From Caldifarciminota bacterium (GTDB lineage Bacteria > Hydrothermota > Tepidihabitantia > B3-TA06), in assembly GCA_014729665.1 (NCBI GenBank), contig WJJO01000058.1:1-8538 (forward strand): 8,538 nucleotides of DNA, written 5' to 3'. The notes beneath the pieces were generated by a model. The model saw only the letters and a program-made list of their open reading frames with translations. It made no database searches and had not been told where the DNA came from. The position numbers and the translations under genes were made by a program. Positions 1 to 4,912 of the stretch are shown here, in pieces (the first letter of the stretch is position 1; every line of letters starts with the position of its first letter).

Positions 1-364
1 GACCGTAATCGTAAAAATCATTTCTCAACTCAAGTTTCAGCTTGTTTAATTCTTCTTGATCAACGAATTCTTCCTTTTCAGCTTCCGAATACATTAACAC
101 GCTAATCAGAGCATAGAATGCTTCTGGCTCATCCTCAATGAAACTTTGTGTGTAGAACAGAAGGGCTTTAGCTTTGACGTCATCAGGATTGTCCTTTAGG
201 GCAATCCTGAATTCCTTTGTAGCATCTTCATATTCACCGATAGTTAGCATCTCTCGACCGCGTTTTACATGGGGGCTTTCTTTATCACATCCACCCAACA
301 ACATAACGAACAACAATCCCACCCAAATCACCACAGATAATCTATTCTTGAGACTACAAATCAT
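1..364 (-). CDS. Putative TPR-like lipoprotein (partial, 3' end outside window)
   Basis: The frame is open from an ATG at 364 to the left edge, giving 121 visible codons; the C-terminus is missing. The start is fixed by AGGAGG at 377-372, seven bases upstream. The N-terminus is a lipoprotein signal: basic K6/R8, a hydrophobic stretch at residues 9-23, then the lipobox L23-G24-G25-C26, so the mature protein probably begins with lipidated Cys26. D27 follows it, which in enterobacteria favours inner-membrane retention; that rule may not hold here. Residues 34-65 (RGREMLTIGEYEDA... then EFRIALKDNPDD) look like one TPR helix pair, as in envelope assembly or scaffolding lipoproteins. The rest is acidic and helical. 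A promoter lies directly upstream. Codon use is AT-rich (many TTA, TTG and AAT codons), unlike smc/ftsY. The function is unknown; a lipoprotein is likely, the TPR assignment less sure. Confidence 0.8.
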   Translation of the reverse strand, partial: MICSLKNRLSVVIWVGLLFVMLLGGCDKESPHVKRGREMLTIGEYEDATKEFRIALKDNPDDVKAKALLFYTQSFIEDEPEAFYALISVLMYSEAEKEEFVDQEELNKLKLELRNDFYDYG

Positions 365-391
365 CTTATATCCTCCTAGATTATATAATTA

Positions 392-419
392 AGAATATGC
401 GCTATCTATACTTTGTCAA
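392..419 (-). promoter_or_regulatory. Sigma70-type promoter of the lipoprotein gene
   Basis: On the minus strand a perfect -35 TTGACA (419-414) is followed after 16 bases by TATTCT (397-392), four of six to the -10 consensus. Transcription would begin near 385, only about eight bases before the AGGAGG site, so the leader is very short. The surrounding DNA is AT-rich. Confidence 0.7.
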
Positions 420-508
420 ACGAATGGTTGTAATTCACAACTCGATCACATTTCCGCTTTTAAAAGATTACTTATATAAACCGCCTTGTCAAGCTCATCG
501 GTAATGCT

Positions 509-535
509 ATCATAAAATACTGAGCATACTGTCAA
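509..535 (-). promoter_or_regulatory. Possible second upstream promoter
   Basis: A perfect TTGACA (535-530) is followed by TATGAT (514-509), five of six to consensus, but with a 15-base spacer, shorter than the optimum. It points at the lipoprotein gene. A third perfect TTGACA on the same strand lies at 492-487 with only a weak -10 (TAATCT). The promoter at 392-419 is the better candidate; this one could be auxiliary or chance in AT-rich DNA. Confidence 0.3.
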
Positions 536-557
536 TTCGGACTAACCTAACGCAAAG

Positions 558-581
558 CGGATAATTCGAGGTTCGGATAAT
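558..581. repeat. Direct repeat of CGGATAAT
   Basis: CGGATAAT occurs at 558-565 and again at 574-581, a period of 16 bases, in the non-coding stretch between the single-VOC gene and the lipoprotein promoters. The meaning is unknown; a pair of half-sites for a regulator is possible, and so is chance. Confidence 0.35.
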
Positions 582-586
582 GTTAC

Positions 587-623
587 GTTTTTCGCTCTGT
601 GTCTCAGCGCCTCTGTGGTTCAT
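587..623. repeat. CTCTGTG-rich intergenic element
   Basis: The plus strand holds CTCTGTG at 595-601 and 611-617, separated by TCTCAGCGC. Read on the minus strand it begins AACCACAGAGGCGCTGAGAC. This closely resembles the ACCACAGAG...ACACAGAG phrases that recur in intergenic DNA of many environmental bacteria; I recall this from general familiarity and cannot check it here. It starts seven bases beyond the stop codon of the single-VOC gene. Only one copy is in the window. Confidence 0.45.
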
Positions 624-629
624 ACCCTC

Positions 630-995
630 CTAATGCCCGGTGGCTTCGAGTACGTTCCCGTCGGGATCGCAGAACCGGAAAACGTACACCCCGTCTCCGA
701 CCTCTTCGGGTTCGGCATCGAGTATTTGGACACCCTTAGACTTCAACTCGTCGAAGGTCTCTTTAGTGGATTTGGCAGTCGTCAAAAAGAAGCTCAGGTG
801 GGTGGACTTGTAATCTGCCGGAGAAGGTTCGTAACCTGCCTCGAGGTAGACGGTTATTCTCTCCGAGTCCGACACAAGGAAGCAGAGGTTCCCGAAATCG
901 TGCTTCAACTTGAAGCCAAGAATCTCTGTATAGTACTTTTTTGCCCTTTCCATGTCGGATACGTACACCGCAACAGTGTTGATTGAGGTAAACAT
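630..995 (-). CDS. VOC-superfamily (glyoxalase/bleomycin-resistance-like) protein, single domain
   Basis: The protein has 121 residues, the usual size of one VOC module pair (two beta-alpha-beta-beta-beta units). It shows the family opening INTVAVYVSDMERAKKYYTE (residues 5-24), a 'LGFKL' turn at 26-30, a middle strand with H66 (THLSFFL), and the diagnostic DPDGNVLE at 110-117. E117 is at the usual C-terminal metal-ligand position and E52 or H66 could be others. At position 7, where many members carry a ligand His (NHVAL-type), this protein has Thr, so the metal site may be incomplete. GGGGGAG at 1007-1001 lies five bases before the ATG. It is the last gene of the operon, 24 bases after the tandem-VOC gene. 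VOC proteins range from glyoxalase I and dioxygenases to antibiotic-binding proteins; this sequence does not identify the substrate. The family call is firm, the function open. Confidence 0.9.
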   Translation of the reverse strand: MFTSINTVAVYVSDMERAKKYYTEILGFKLKHDFGNLCFLVSDSERITVYLEAGYEPSPADYKSTHLSFFLTTAKSTKETFDELKSKGVQILDAEPEEVGDGVYVFRFCDPDGNVLEATGH

Positions 996-1019
996 CGCAT
1001 CTCCCCCTTAGGTGATTTC

Positions 1020-1748
1020 CTATACGTTCGTCCCGTCCTCGAAGCCTTCGGCGTAGAACAGGGATATTCGCTGTCCCGAAGGTGATACAGCAAGGGCGTA
1101 TACAATCTCGTCTTTATCATTTGTCTTTTCCTCGGCAAACTCAATGCCGGCTTCCTTGAGGGACGAGATGCGTTCGGCCATGTCTTTAGCAAAATAGGTC
1201 AGGAAGGGTATCTTGAAGTCAGGGGTCTGATGAAGGCCGAGGATAAGCATCCCGTCAGCAAGTATCGCCCAAGGGTACGGCTTCTCATCGTCTCCGCCGA
1301 CACGTTCGAAACCGAGTCTTGACCAGAACTCAATAGATTCAGTTAGATTCTCGGTAGGTATGGAGTACTCGCCGAATATCCCGCATCTTGCCTTACCCTC
1401 AGGCGCCGTGAGTTCGTCTGTCTCGAGTGTCACAAGGAGTACCGGCTGGCAGTTCGGATCCGCAAATCCGGCTTCGTGTATCTTGCCCTCCAGCTCATTT
1501 TTGTGTACCAGTTCTACACCCGCCCTTTCAACCCCTTCGACAATCGGAGTAATGTCATCTGCAAAGTAGGTTATCATCGGCGTTGTAAACTCTCCTTGCT
1601 GAAGACTCAGGCGTATCTGTCCGTCTGTCAGGGCCGCCGTAGTTTCGGTTCTTCCCAGTAAGGCATATCCCAGCTTTTCGTAGAACCCTATTTCTTCCTC
1701 GAGTTCCTTGACCGCAAGGGTAAAGGTCGCCGATTTCCCGAGTTTCAT
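1020..1748 (-). CDS. Tandem-domain VOC-superfamily protein
   Basis: The 242-residue protein consists of two VOC domains of about 110-120 residues joined near 110-122. The domains are clearly duplicates: LSLQQ...TPMITYFADD (47-65) aligns with LGLHQ...IPFLTYFAKD (170-189), an offset of 123. Each domain begins with a strand and helix carrying an F-[YW]-x-[KR]-L-G-[YF] motif (22-28 and 141-147). The likely metal/substrate site is asymmetric: domain 2 has H173 and a terminal E234, while domain 1 has Q50 at the His position, so domain 1 may be non-catalytic. The ATG overlaps the TGA of the DUF2007-like gene upstream (ATGA), and GGGGAG sits five bases before it, implying translational coupling. Its place beside a second VOC gene suggests related ligands. 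No substrate can be named. Confidence 0.88.
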   Translation of the reverse strand: MKLGKSATFTLAVKELEEEIGFYEKLGYALLGRTETTAALTDGQIRLSLQQGEFTTPMITYFADDITPIVEGVERAGVELVHKNELEGKIHEAGFADPNCQPVLLVTLETDELTAPEGKARCGIFGEYSIPTENLTESIEFWSRLGFERVGGDDEKPYPWAILADGMLILGLHQTPDFKIPFLTYFAKDMAERISSLKEAGIEFAEEKTNDKDEIVYALAVSPSGQRISLFYAEGFEDGTNV

Positions 1749-2035
1749 GCGTACTCCCCTTCCGGTTCCTTCTTGTATCTTTTGTTCAGATCTTCAATTA
1801 TCTCGAGCGCCCGCCCTGCGTCCCGTGTTCTGACCTTGACTACAACAGGTGCAAGGATAGGATTGGACGGGCTGAAAAGGCTGGCTCCAACCAGACCTCG
1901 AAGGTTTTCACCCTGGACAATATATGGAATACCTGCATCGTCAAGGTACGATTTCACCATAGAAACGAACACCGGATCACCGGTCTCAAGTACACTAACA
2001 AGTTCCATACTCATGACTTGAGGATTTTTCCTCAA
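1745..2035 (-). CDS. DUF2007-like small protein (putative signal-transducing protein family)
   Basis: The protein has 96 residues if it starts at TTG 2035. MELVSVLETGDPVFVSMVKSYLDDAGIPYIVQGEN-type sequence (from residue 10) followed by VVVKVRTRDAGRALEIIEDL is typical of DUF2007: a ferredoxin-like fold in which a helix able to change 'owner' residues precedes the AGIP turn, and a second helix follows a VxVxxxDAxxA segment. It has no signal peptide or membrane segment, so it is cytoplasmic. The start is uncertain: TTG 2035 has AAAGGA seven bases upstream, whereas ATG 2014 and ATG 2008, nearer the family's usual start, lack a well-spaced Shine-Dalgarno sequence. The first codons coincide with an 8-bp hairpin (2017-2036). 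It lies 21 bases after the DUF523 gene and overlaps the tandem-VOC gene by four bases. Family members often sit beside other genes as small accessory proteins; the biochemical role is unknown. Confidence 0.78.
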   Translation of the reverse strand: MRKNPQVMSMELVSVLETGDPVFVSMVKSYLDDAGIPYIVQGENLRGLVGASLFSPSNPILAPVVVKVRTRDAGRALEIIEDLNKRYKKEPEGEYA

Positions 2036-2036
2036 G
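2017..2036 (-). promoter_or_regulatory. Perfect hairpin at the start of the DUF2007-like gene
   Basis: On the minus strand CTTGAGGA and TCCTCAAG form an 8-bp perfect stem around an AAAA loop. No U-run follows, so it is not an ordinary terminator. It covers the TTG 2035 start and ends two bases before ATG 2014, and the only GAGGA near that ATG is buried in its 5' arm, so it could control translation or mark an mRNA-processing point inside the operon. Confidence 0.5.
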
Positions 2037-2042
2037 CGTCGA

Positions 2043-2048
2043 TCCTTT
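2043..2048 (-). promoter_or_regulatory. Ribosome binding site supporting a TTG start
   Basis: AAAGGA lies seven bases upstream of TTG 2035. It is the only well-spaced Shine-Dalgarno-like sequence near the candidate starts of the DUF2007-like gene and is the reason for preferring TTG over ATG 2014. Confidence 0.5.
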
Positions 2049-2056
2049 CGTCACAC

Positions 2057-3028
2057 TCATAGGTTGCGGCCCTTCCCCGAGTCGGATATCGTCGCCAGTT
2101 CCCATGGATATGGCTTGAAGTAGACCTGATCGGCAAGGTAGGGCTGGGAGAAACGTGTTATCCAGGAACGAATGACCGATATCAAGGCGCTGAGAGGCAG
2201 CTTTGCATGGCGGTACTGCTCGAGTAAATCCAGGAAGTAGGTTTTTTCATCCGGACTCAAATCATTCTTGAAGTACCCCATTGCGTGCTGCAGGACGTTG
2301 ATGTGAGAGGTGTAGCGTGCAGGATTGCCAAGCGCCAGGTGAAAGTGTTCCCTGTAGTCTGTAATGATATCGGGAAAGTGTTTGCGTGCCGGGTTGGCTA
2401 CAATCTTGCCTAATGCCCTTAGTTCCTTCTGGTTCGAGGCCATAAGAAGAAGCTTGTGTGATGCGTGGAAGTGAACTAACTCGCTGGTTGCACCCGTGGA
2501 GGAGACCTTCCGGAACCTTGCCAGGGCGAATATCTTGGTGTAGAAATGTTCGCGCATCTTGAAGTTAAGGAGCCTGCCCTCATCTTCTATCGCCGCGAAA
2601 GGGAACCGTTCACGAACCGCGCCCCCGAAGAAACCCGAGGTTTTTTCGGCCTTCGGAGATACCTTGCCCTTGCCCGGGTAAATCTTGACCTTGTTCAGCC
2701 CGCAGGAAGGTGATTTCTCCTTAAGTATGAAGCCGTCGATATCGGTAAGTCCTTCAAGATAATGATCGGTAAACCTGCTCATCTTCTTCGTATAATCCTT
2801 GTCCTTTGCAGGCTGATAAAGATATCGTCTGCCTTCTATCTCGATAATCCTTATCGGGTCACGCGGGATGCCCAGGCCTATCTCTACCTCAGGGCATACG
2901 GTTACGAAATCACAGAAAGGCTTTAGATGTTCGATGTACTCAACCGGTATCGTTACACCGTTATACCTGCATGCCTCGAATCCGAGGCACTTCGATGCGA
3001 ACACACGCGGTCTGGCGAAAGAGTTCAC
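2057..3028 (-). CDS. TudS-like DUF523 + DUF1722 (YbgA-type) fusion protein
   Basis: The protein has 323 residues. Residues 8-150 are DUF523, the family of 2-thiouracil desulfidase TudS, which removes sulfur from thiolated nucleobases using a [4Fe-4S] cluster held by three cysteines. The hallmarks are SKCLG...CRYNG (12-24), CPEVEIGLGIPRDPIR (45-60) and KSPSCG (105-110); C14, C45 and C109 are the probable cluster ligands, with C20 an extra conserved Cys. Residues about 185-310 are DUF1722, the domain of E. coli YbgA, of unknown function (H187, H189 and H192 around LVHFHASHK). The fusion is a common arrangement in bacteria. It is soluble, with no signal peptide. The start is GTG, backed by AAGGA five bases upstream. 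It is the first gene of the operon, behind a strong promoter and a short leader ORF. The desulfidase role is inferred from the family; the actual substrate may be a modified base or another thio-compound. Confidence 0.9.
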   Translation of the reverse strand: MNSFARPRVFASKCLGFEACRYNGVTIPVEYIEHLKPFCDFVTVCPEVEIGLGIPRDPIRIIEIEGRRYLYQPAKDKDYTKKMSRFTDHYLEGLTDIDGFILKEKSPSCGLNKVKIYPGKGKVSPKAEKTSGFFGGAVRERFPFAAIEDEGRLLNFKMREHFYTKIFALARFRKVSSTGATSELVHFHASHKLLLMASNQKELRALGKIVANPARKHFPDIITDYREHFHLALGNPARYTSHINVLQHAMGYFKNDLSPDEKTYFLDLLEQYRHAKLPLSALISVIRSWITRFSQPYLADQVYFKPYPWELATISDSGKGRNL

Positions 3029-3033
3029 TAGCT

Positions 3034-3038
3034 TCCTT
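3034..3038 (-). promoter_or_regulatory. Ribosome binding site fixing the GTG start
   Basis: AAGGA lies five bases before GTG 3028 and supports that codon over later in-frame starts. It also overlaps the TAA stop of the nine-codon leader ORF, so ribosomes ending on the leader would stand on this site. Confidence 0.6.
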
Positions 3039-3066
3039 AAGGTGTCTTACGGTTCATAATATTCAT
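3037..3066 (-). CDS. Possible nine-residue leader peptide (MNIMNRKTP)
   Basis: An ATG at 3066 with GGAG five bases upstream opens a nine-codon ORF, MNIMNRKTP, ending in TAA at 3039-3037. It lies wholly inside the roughly 85-base 5' leader of the DUF523 operon and stops on the operon's Shine-Dalgarno sequence. That arrangement is seen in translationally coupled or attenuating leader peptides. There is no run of one regulatory amino acid and no obvious terminator hairpin, and an ORF this short can arise by chance. Confidence 0.3.
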   Translation of the reverse strand: MNIMNRKTP

Positions 3067-3119
3067 TGCTACTCCAAATCACATTTTACATAAAACGCTT
3101 GAGGCCAATCTTCGTTACA

Positions 3120-3147
3120 ACTATAACACCGGCCTCTCCAATGTCAA
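3120..3147 (-). promoter_or_regulatory. Strong sigma70-type promoter of the DUF523 operon
   Basis: Minus-strand TTGACA (3147-3142) and TATAGT (3125-3120) are separated by 16 bases: a perfect -35 and five of six at -10. Transcription would start near 3113 and give a leader of about 85 bases. A perfect 10-bp palindrome, CGGATATCCG (3160-3169), is centred about 52 bases upstream of the start, where an activator could bind. Confidence 0.75.
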
Positions 3148-3159
3148 GTTGTCGTCATC

Positions 3160-3169
3160 CGGATATCCG
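3160..3169. promoter_or_regulatory. Palindrome upstream of the DUF523 promoter
   Basis: CGGATATCCG is a perfect 10-bp palindrome 13 bases upstream of the -35 box. The placement would suit an activator site, but there is no second copy in the window and a palindrome of this size may be accidental. Confidence 0.3.
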
Positions 3170-3237
3170 AAAGGTTTATTCCCGAACAGTCAGTCTTACA
3201 ACACTCTCGTCAGCAATTGACCACAGACAGGGATTAA

Positions 3238-3954
3238 TTAAGCAGACTCCAATCTGTCATTCAGTCCCTTGGGCGGGAAGTAGCCGAATACACCCACCAG
3301 TACCGCAACCAGTATACCCAGCCTTATCCATATCCCTAAAAGGGGCTTGGTGGTCAAAAACTCTATGATAATCAAGGTTGCGGTAAGTATCATGGAAACC
3401 GCGGTCATAATTAAACGGTAGCGGGCCATTCTCGAATCCACCCTAAAAAGCGCGAAGAACATCGAGAACATGGCGAGTACGGTCGGAAGATATAATCCAA
3501 AGATAGCTATATACTTTGCAGCAGACGATACCTGATCCCAATCTGTATGCCATTGACTTACCGTCGGTCCCGATACGCCTTTTACTGTCATGATTACGAC
3601 CCAAACCGCCCAAACCACCGACACCAAAGAAGCGCCCACAGCGCCCGCTATCCTGTTGCGCGTAAGCATGTAGAGGGCCAGTAGTACGGTGGGTATAGCC
3701 ATGGCTCCCCCGAAGGCGTTGTCAATCTGGTACAGTATCCTGTCTATGTTATAATTCCCGAAGAAGGCGGCCAGTATCCTTGCCGATGCTAAAAGGTAAA
3801 CCATCGTGATGCAGAACCAGAACGCCGCAAAAAGAGCCGACATAAACAGTACCTTGGGGTCTCTTTTGCGAACCAGCACGTAAGTCGTCAAAATACCGCC
3901 GCTTATCGCAATCAATAAACTAACACCCGAATTGAGTAAAAGACCATAATTCAT
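3238..3954 (-). CDS. Seven-helix membrane protein, histidine-kinase-sensor-like, without kinase domain
   Basis: The 238-residue protein is mostly hydrophobic. Seven membrane segments can be read at about residues 4-28, 35-60, 77-97, 102-124, 146-169, 179-199 and 204-225, with basic loops RKRDPK (29-34), RNR (99-101) and RVDSRMARYR (170-179). Even-numbered placement puts these basic loops on one side, consistent with an outside N-terminus. This organisation resembles the N-terminal 7TM sensor region found ahead of histidine kinase or diguanylate cyclase domains, but the protein ends about 13 residues after the last helix (FPPKGLNDRLESA), and no kinase sequence follows. AAGGAGG lies four bases before the ATG, with a promoter at 3982-4010. 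It is divergent to the DUF2378-like gene. It could be an orphan sensor, a transporter-like protein or a structural membrane protein; I do not recognise a specific family with confidence. Confidence 0.8.
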   Translation of the reverse strand: MNYGLLLNSGVSLLIAISGGILTTYVLVRKRDPKVLFMSALFAAFWFCITMVYLLASARILAAFFGNYNIDRILYQIDNAFGGAMAIPTVLLALYMLTRNRIAGAVGASLVSVVWAVWVVIMTVKGVSGPTVSQWHTDWDQVSSAAKYIAIFGLYLPTVLAMFSMFFALFRVDSRMARYRLIMTAVSMILTATLIIIEFLTTKPLLGIWIRLGILVAVLVGVFGYFPPKGLNDRLESA

Positions 3955-3981
3955 ACAACCTCCTTAACGCGTTTTCAGGTA

Positions 3982-4010
3982 AGAATACAGGTTATCAACC
4001 CTTCTGTCAA
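3982..4010 (-). promoter_or_regulatory. Sigma70-type promoter of the 7TM gene
   Basis: Minus-strand TTGACA (4010-4005) and TATTCT (3987-3982) have the ideal 17-base spacer. The same -10 variant serves the lipoprotein promoter at 392-419. Transcription would start near 3975, giving a short leader that carries AAGGAGG. The spacer contains the near-palindrome GGTT-ATC-AACC (3990-4000), a possible repressor contact. Confidence 0.72.
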
Positions 4011-4021
4011 CTACATCCTCA

Positions 4022-4035
4022 TGATATACGTATCA
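4022..4035. promoter_or_regulatory. Inverted repeat between the divergent promoters
   Basis: TGATA and TATCA flank a TACG centre, 11 bases upstream of the 7TM gene's -35 and 39 bases upstream of the plus-strand -35. It recalls dyad operators but does not match the FNR spacing (TTGAT-N4-ATCAA). A related TATCAA lies at 3993-3998 inside the 7TM promoter. Confidence 0.35.
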
Positions 4036-4057
4036 AAACGGTTCTGTTTAGTTCAAT

Positions 4058-4072
4058 CTAAGGGGAACTTAG
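4058..4072. promoter_or_regulatory. Inverted repeat abutting the plus-strand -35 box
   Basis: CTAAG and CTTAG form a 5-bp dyad around GGGAA, ending two bases before the TTGACA of the plus-strand promoter. The position would suit an activator or repressor of the DUF2378-like gene; the evidence is position and symmetry only. Confidence 0.3.
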
Positions 4073-4074
4073 GG

Positions 4075-4103
4075 TTGACAAATCCTGAATCTTCTTGCAT
4101 ACT
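4075..4103 (+). promoter_or_regulatory. Sigma70-type promoter reading into the DUF2378-like gene
   Basis: TTGACA (4075-4080) and CATACT (4098-4103) are separated by 17 bases: a perfect -35 and four of six at -10. The expected transcription start is around 4109-4111, right at the annotated ATG (4112), which would make the mRNA leaderless or nearly so. Confidence 0.6.
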
Positions 4104-4111
4104 GGTGCGTT

Positions 4112-4912
4112 ATGGTCGAGGAGAAGCTTCCCCAGATTCTGGTTAGAGGTATATCCCTCATTTCCCTGGGGGAATACGTGAAATCTCGTCTAAAATCCAA
4201 TGAGGAGAGAAGATTTTTCACTCGTCTGCCTGCGATGGATGCTGAAATCATTCTCACCGCACAGAAGTGGCAGTGGTATCCTTTCTCGACCCAGCGGTCT
4301 CTTCGTGAAGGGATTGCCCAACGGTTCGATCCACGTAATCCGCTGGATGCAATCTATGATGCCGGATACTATGCAGCAGAGAGGGAAACCTCTACCTTCC
4401 TCAGGGCCATGCTGGGCTTCTTTTCGCCTAGAATTGTTCTCAGGAATGCAAATGTAATCTGGAGCAAGTACTACAGTCTTGGAAAGCTCCAAGGAACCTT
4501 CGTTCGCGAAGGCTTCGGGATAGTAGAACTCACCGGATTCCCTTCCGATTCAAAATTCTGCCCGATGGTTACCTCATGGCTGACGGTTGCCTCCTCTACA
4601 TTGAAGTTATCCGGAGCCGAGGTCACGAAAACCGCCTGTATGCATAATAATGATCCCTTATGCAGATGGGAAATTCATTGGCGAATCTTAAAAGCGGATA
4701 AACCCGGACAACCGCATGCATCTTTCAATCAAATGACCTTCCCCCCAATAAATCCATCCTGCTGCAGGGATAGCCCTCTTCAAAAGGCAACAAACGCAGT
4801 AACTCCATCATCAATATCACTAAAACCGGCTGTATTTACGGCGATGAGGACTGTTCTCGCTCTGAAAAGCCGGATGGGAACAATCCTTATCCCCCGAGGA
4901 GCGCCTGGGTAA
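4112..4912 (+). CDS. DUF2378/V4R-like sensor-type protein with an aberrant C-terminal tail
   Basis: The protein has 266 residues. Residues about 10-191 look like one compact domain resembling the myxobacterial DUF2378 (TIGR02265) and V4R-like small-molecule-binding families: an early GISLISLGEYVKSRL segment, a central W-Y-P at 54-57, a 'YYSLGKL' segment, ELTGFP near 140, a helical stretch, and a closing C176-x7-C184-R-W-E-x-x-W motif that matches the family's C...GDPxC.F.v.W ending. It is soluble. Residues 192-266 are unlike the domain: rich in P, S, T and N, no hallmark, and the last 26 bases run over the end of ftsY, so the normal stop may have been lost. It lacks a strong Shine-Dalgarno sequence (only GGTG four bases upstream), and its promoter suggests leaderless initiation; GTG 4178, with GGGGG five bases upstream, would cut into the domain. 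It is divergent to the 7TM gene. Ligand and output are unknown. Confidence 0.72.
   Translation: MVEEKLPQILVRGISLISLGEYVKSRLKSNEERRFFTRLPAMDAEIILTAQKWQWYPFSTQRSLREGIAQRFDPRNPLDAIYDAGYYAAERETSTFLRAMLGFFSPRIVLRNANVIWSKYYSLGKLQGTFVREGFGIVELTGFPSDSKFCPMVTSWLTVASSTLKLSGAEVTKTACMHNNDPLCRWEIHWRILKADKPGQPHASFNQMTFPPINPSCCRDSPLQKATNAVTPSSISLKPAVFTAMRTVLALKSRMGTILIPRGAPG
4817..4835 (+). repeat. Imperfect second copy of the Cys-motif coding segment
   Basis: These 19 bases match 4623-4641 at 17 positions. The first copy encodes TKTAC of the conserved Cys motif of the DUF2378-like domain. The second, read in a different frame, encodes TKTGCIYGDEDC, again a Cys-acid-Cys pattern like that motif. The offset is 194 bases, not a multiple of three. 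It may be a remnant of a second, frameshifted domain copy, or coincidence. Confidence 0.4.

Noticed and set aside
510..623. A 37-codon minus-strand ORF starting MNHRGAETQS inside the CTCTGTG element
   Set aside because: The AGGAGG upstream is only two bases from the ATG, and the N-terminus merely translates the repeat. The rest has no protein-like features.
615..986. Plus-strand 123-codon ORF opposite the single-VOC gene
   Set aside because: It is the antisense shadow of a well-supported VOC gene with a strong ribosome site.
3170..3237. A terminator after the 7TM gene
   Set aside because: Only a 4-bp stem (GTCA/TGAC) is visible, with no U-run, so read-through into the DUF523 operon cannot be excluded.
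4022..4035. An FNR/CRP-type binding site
   Set aside because: The dyad is TGATA-N4-TATCA; the half-sites do not fit TTGAT-N4-ATCAA or TGTGA-N6-TCACA, so no named regulator is proposed.
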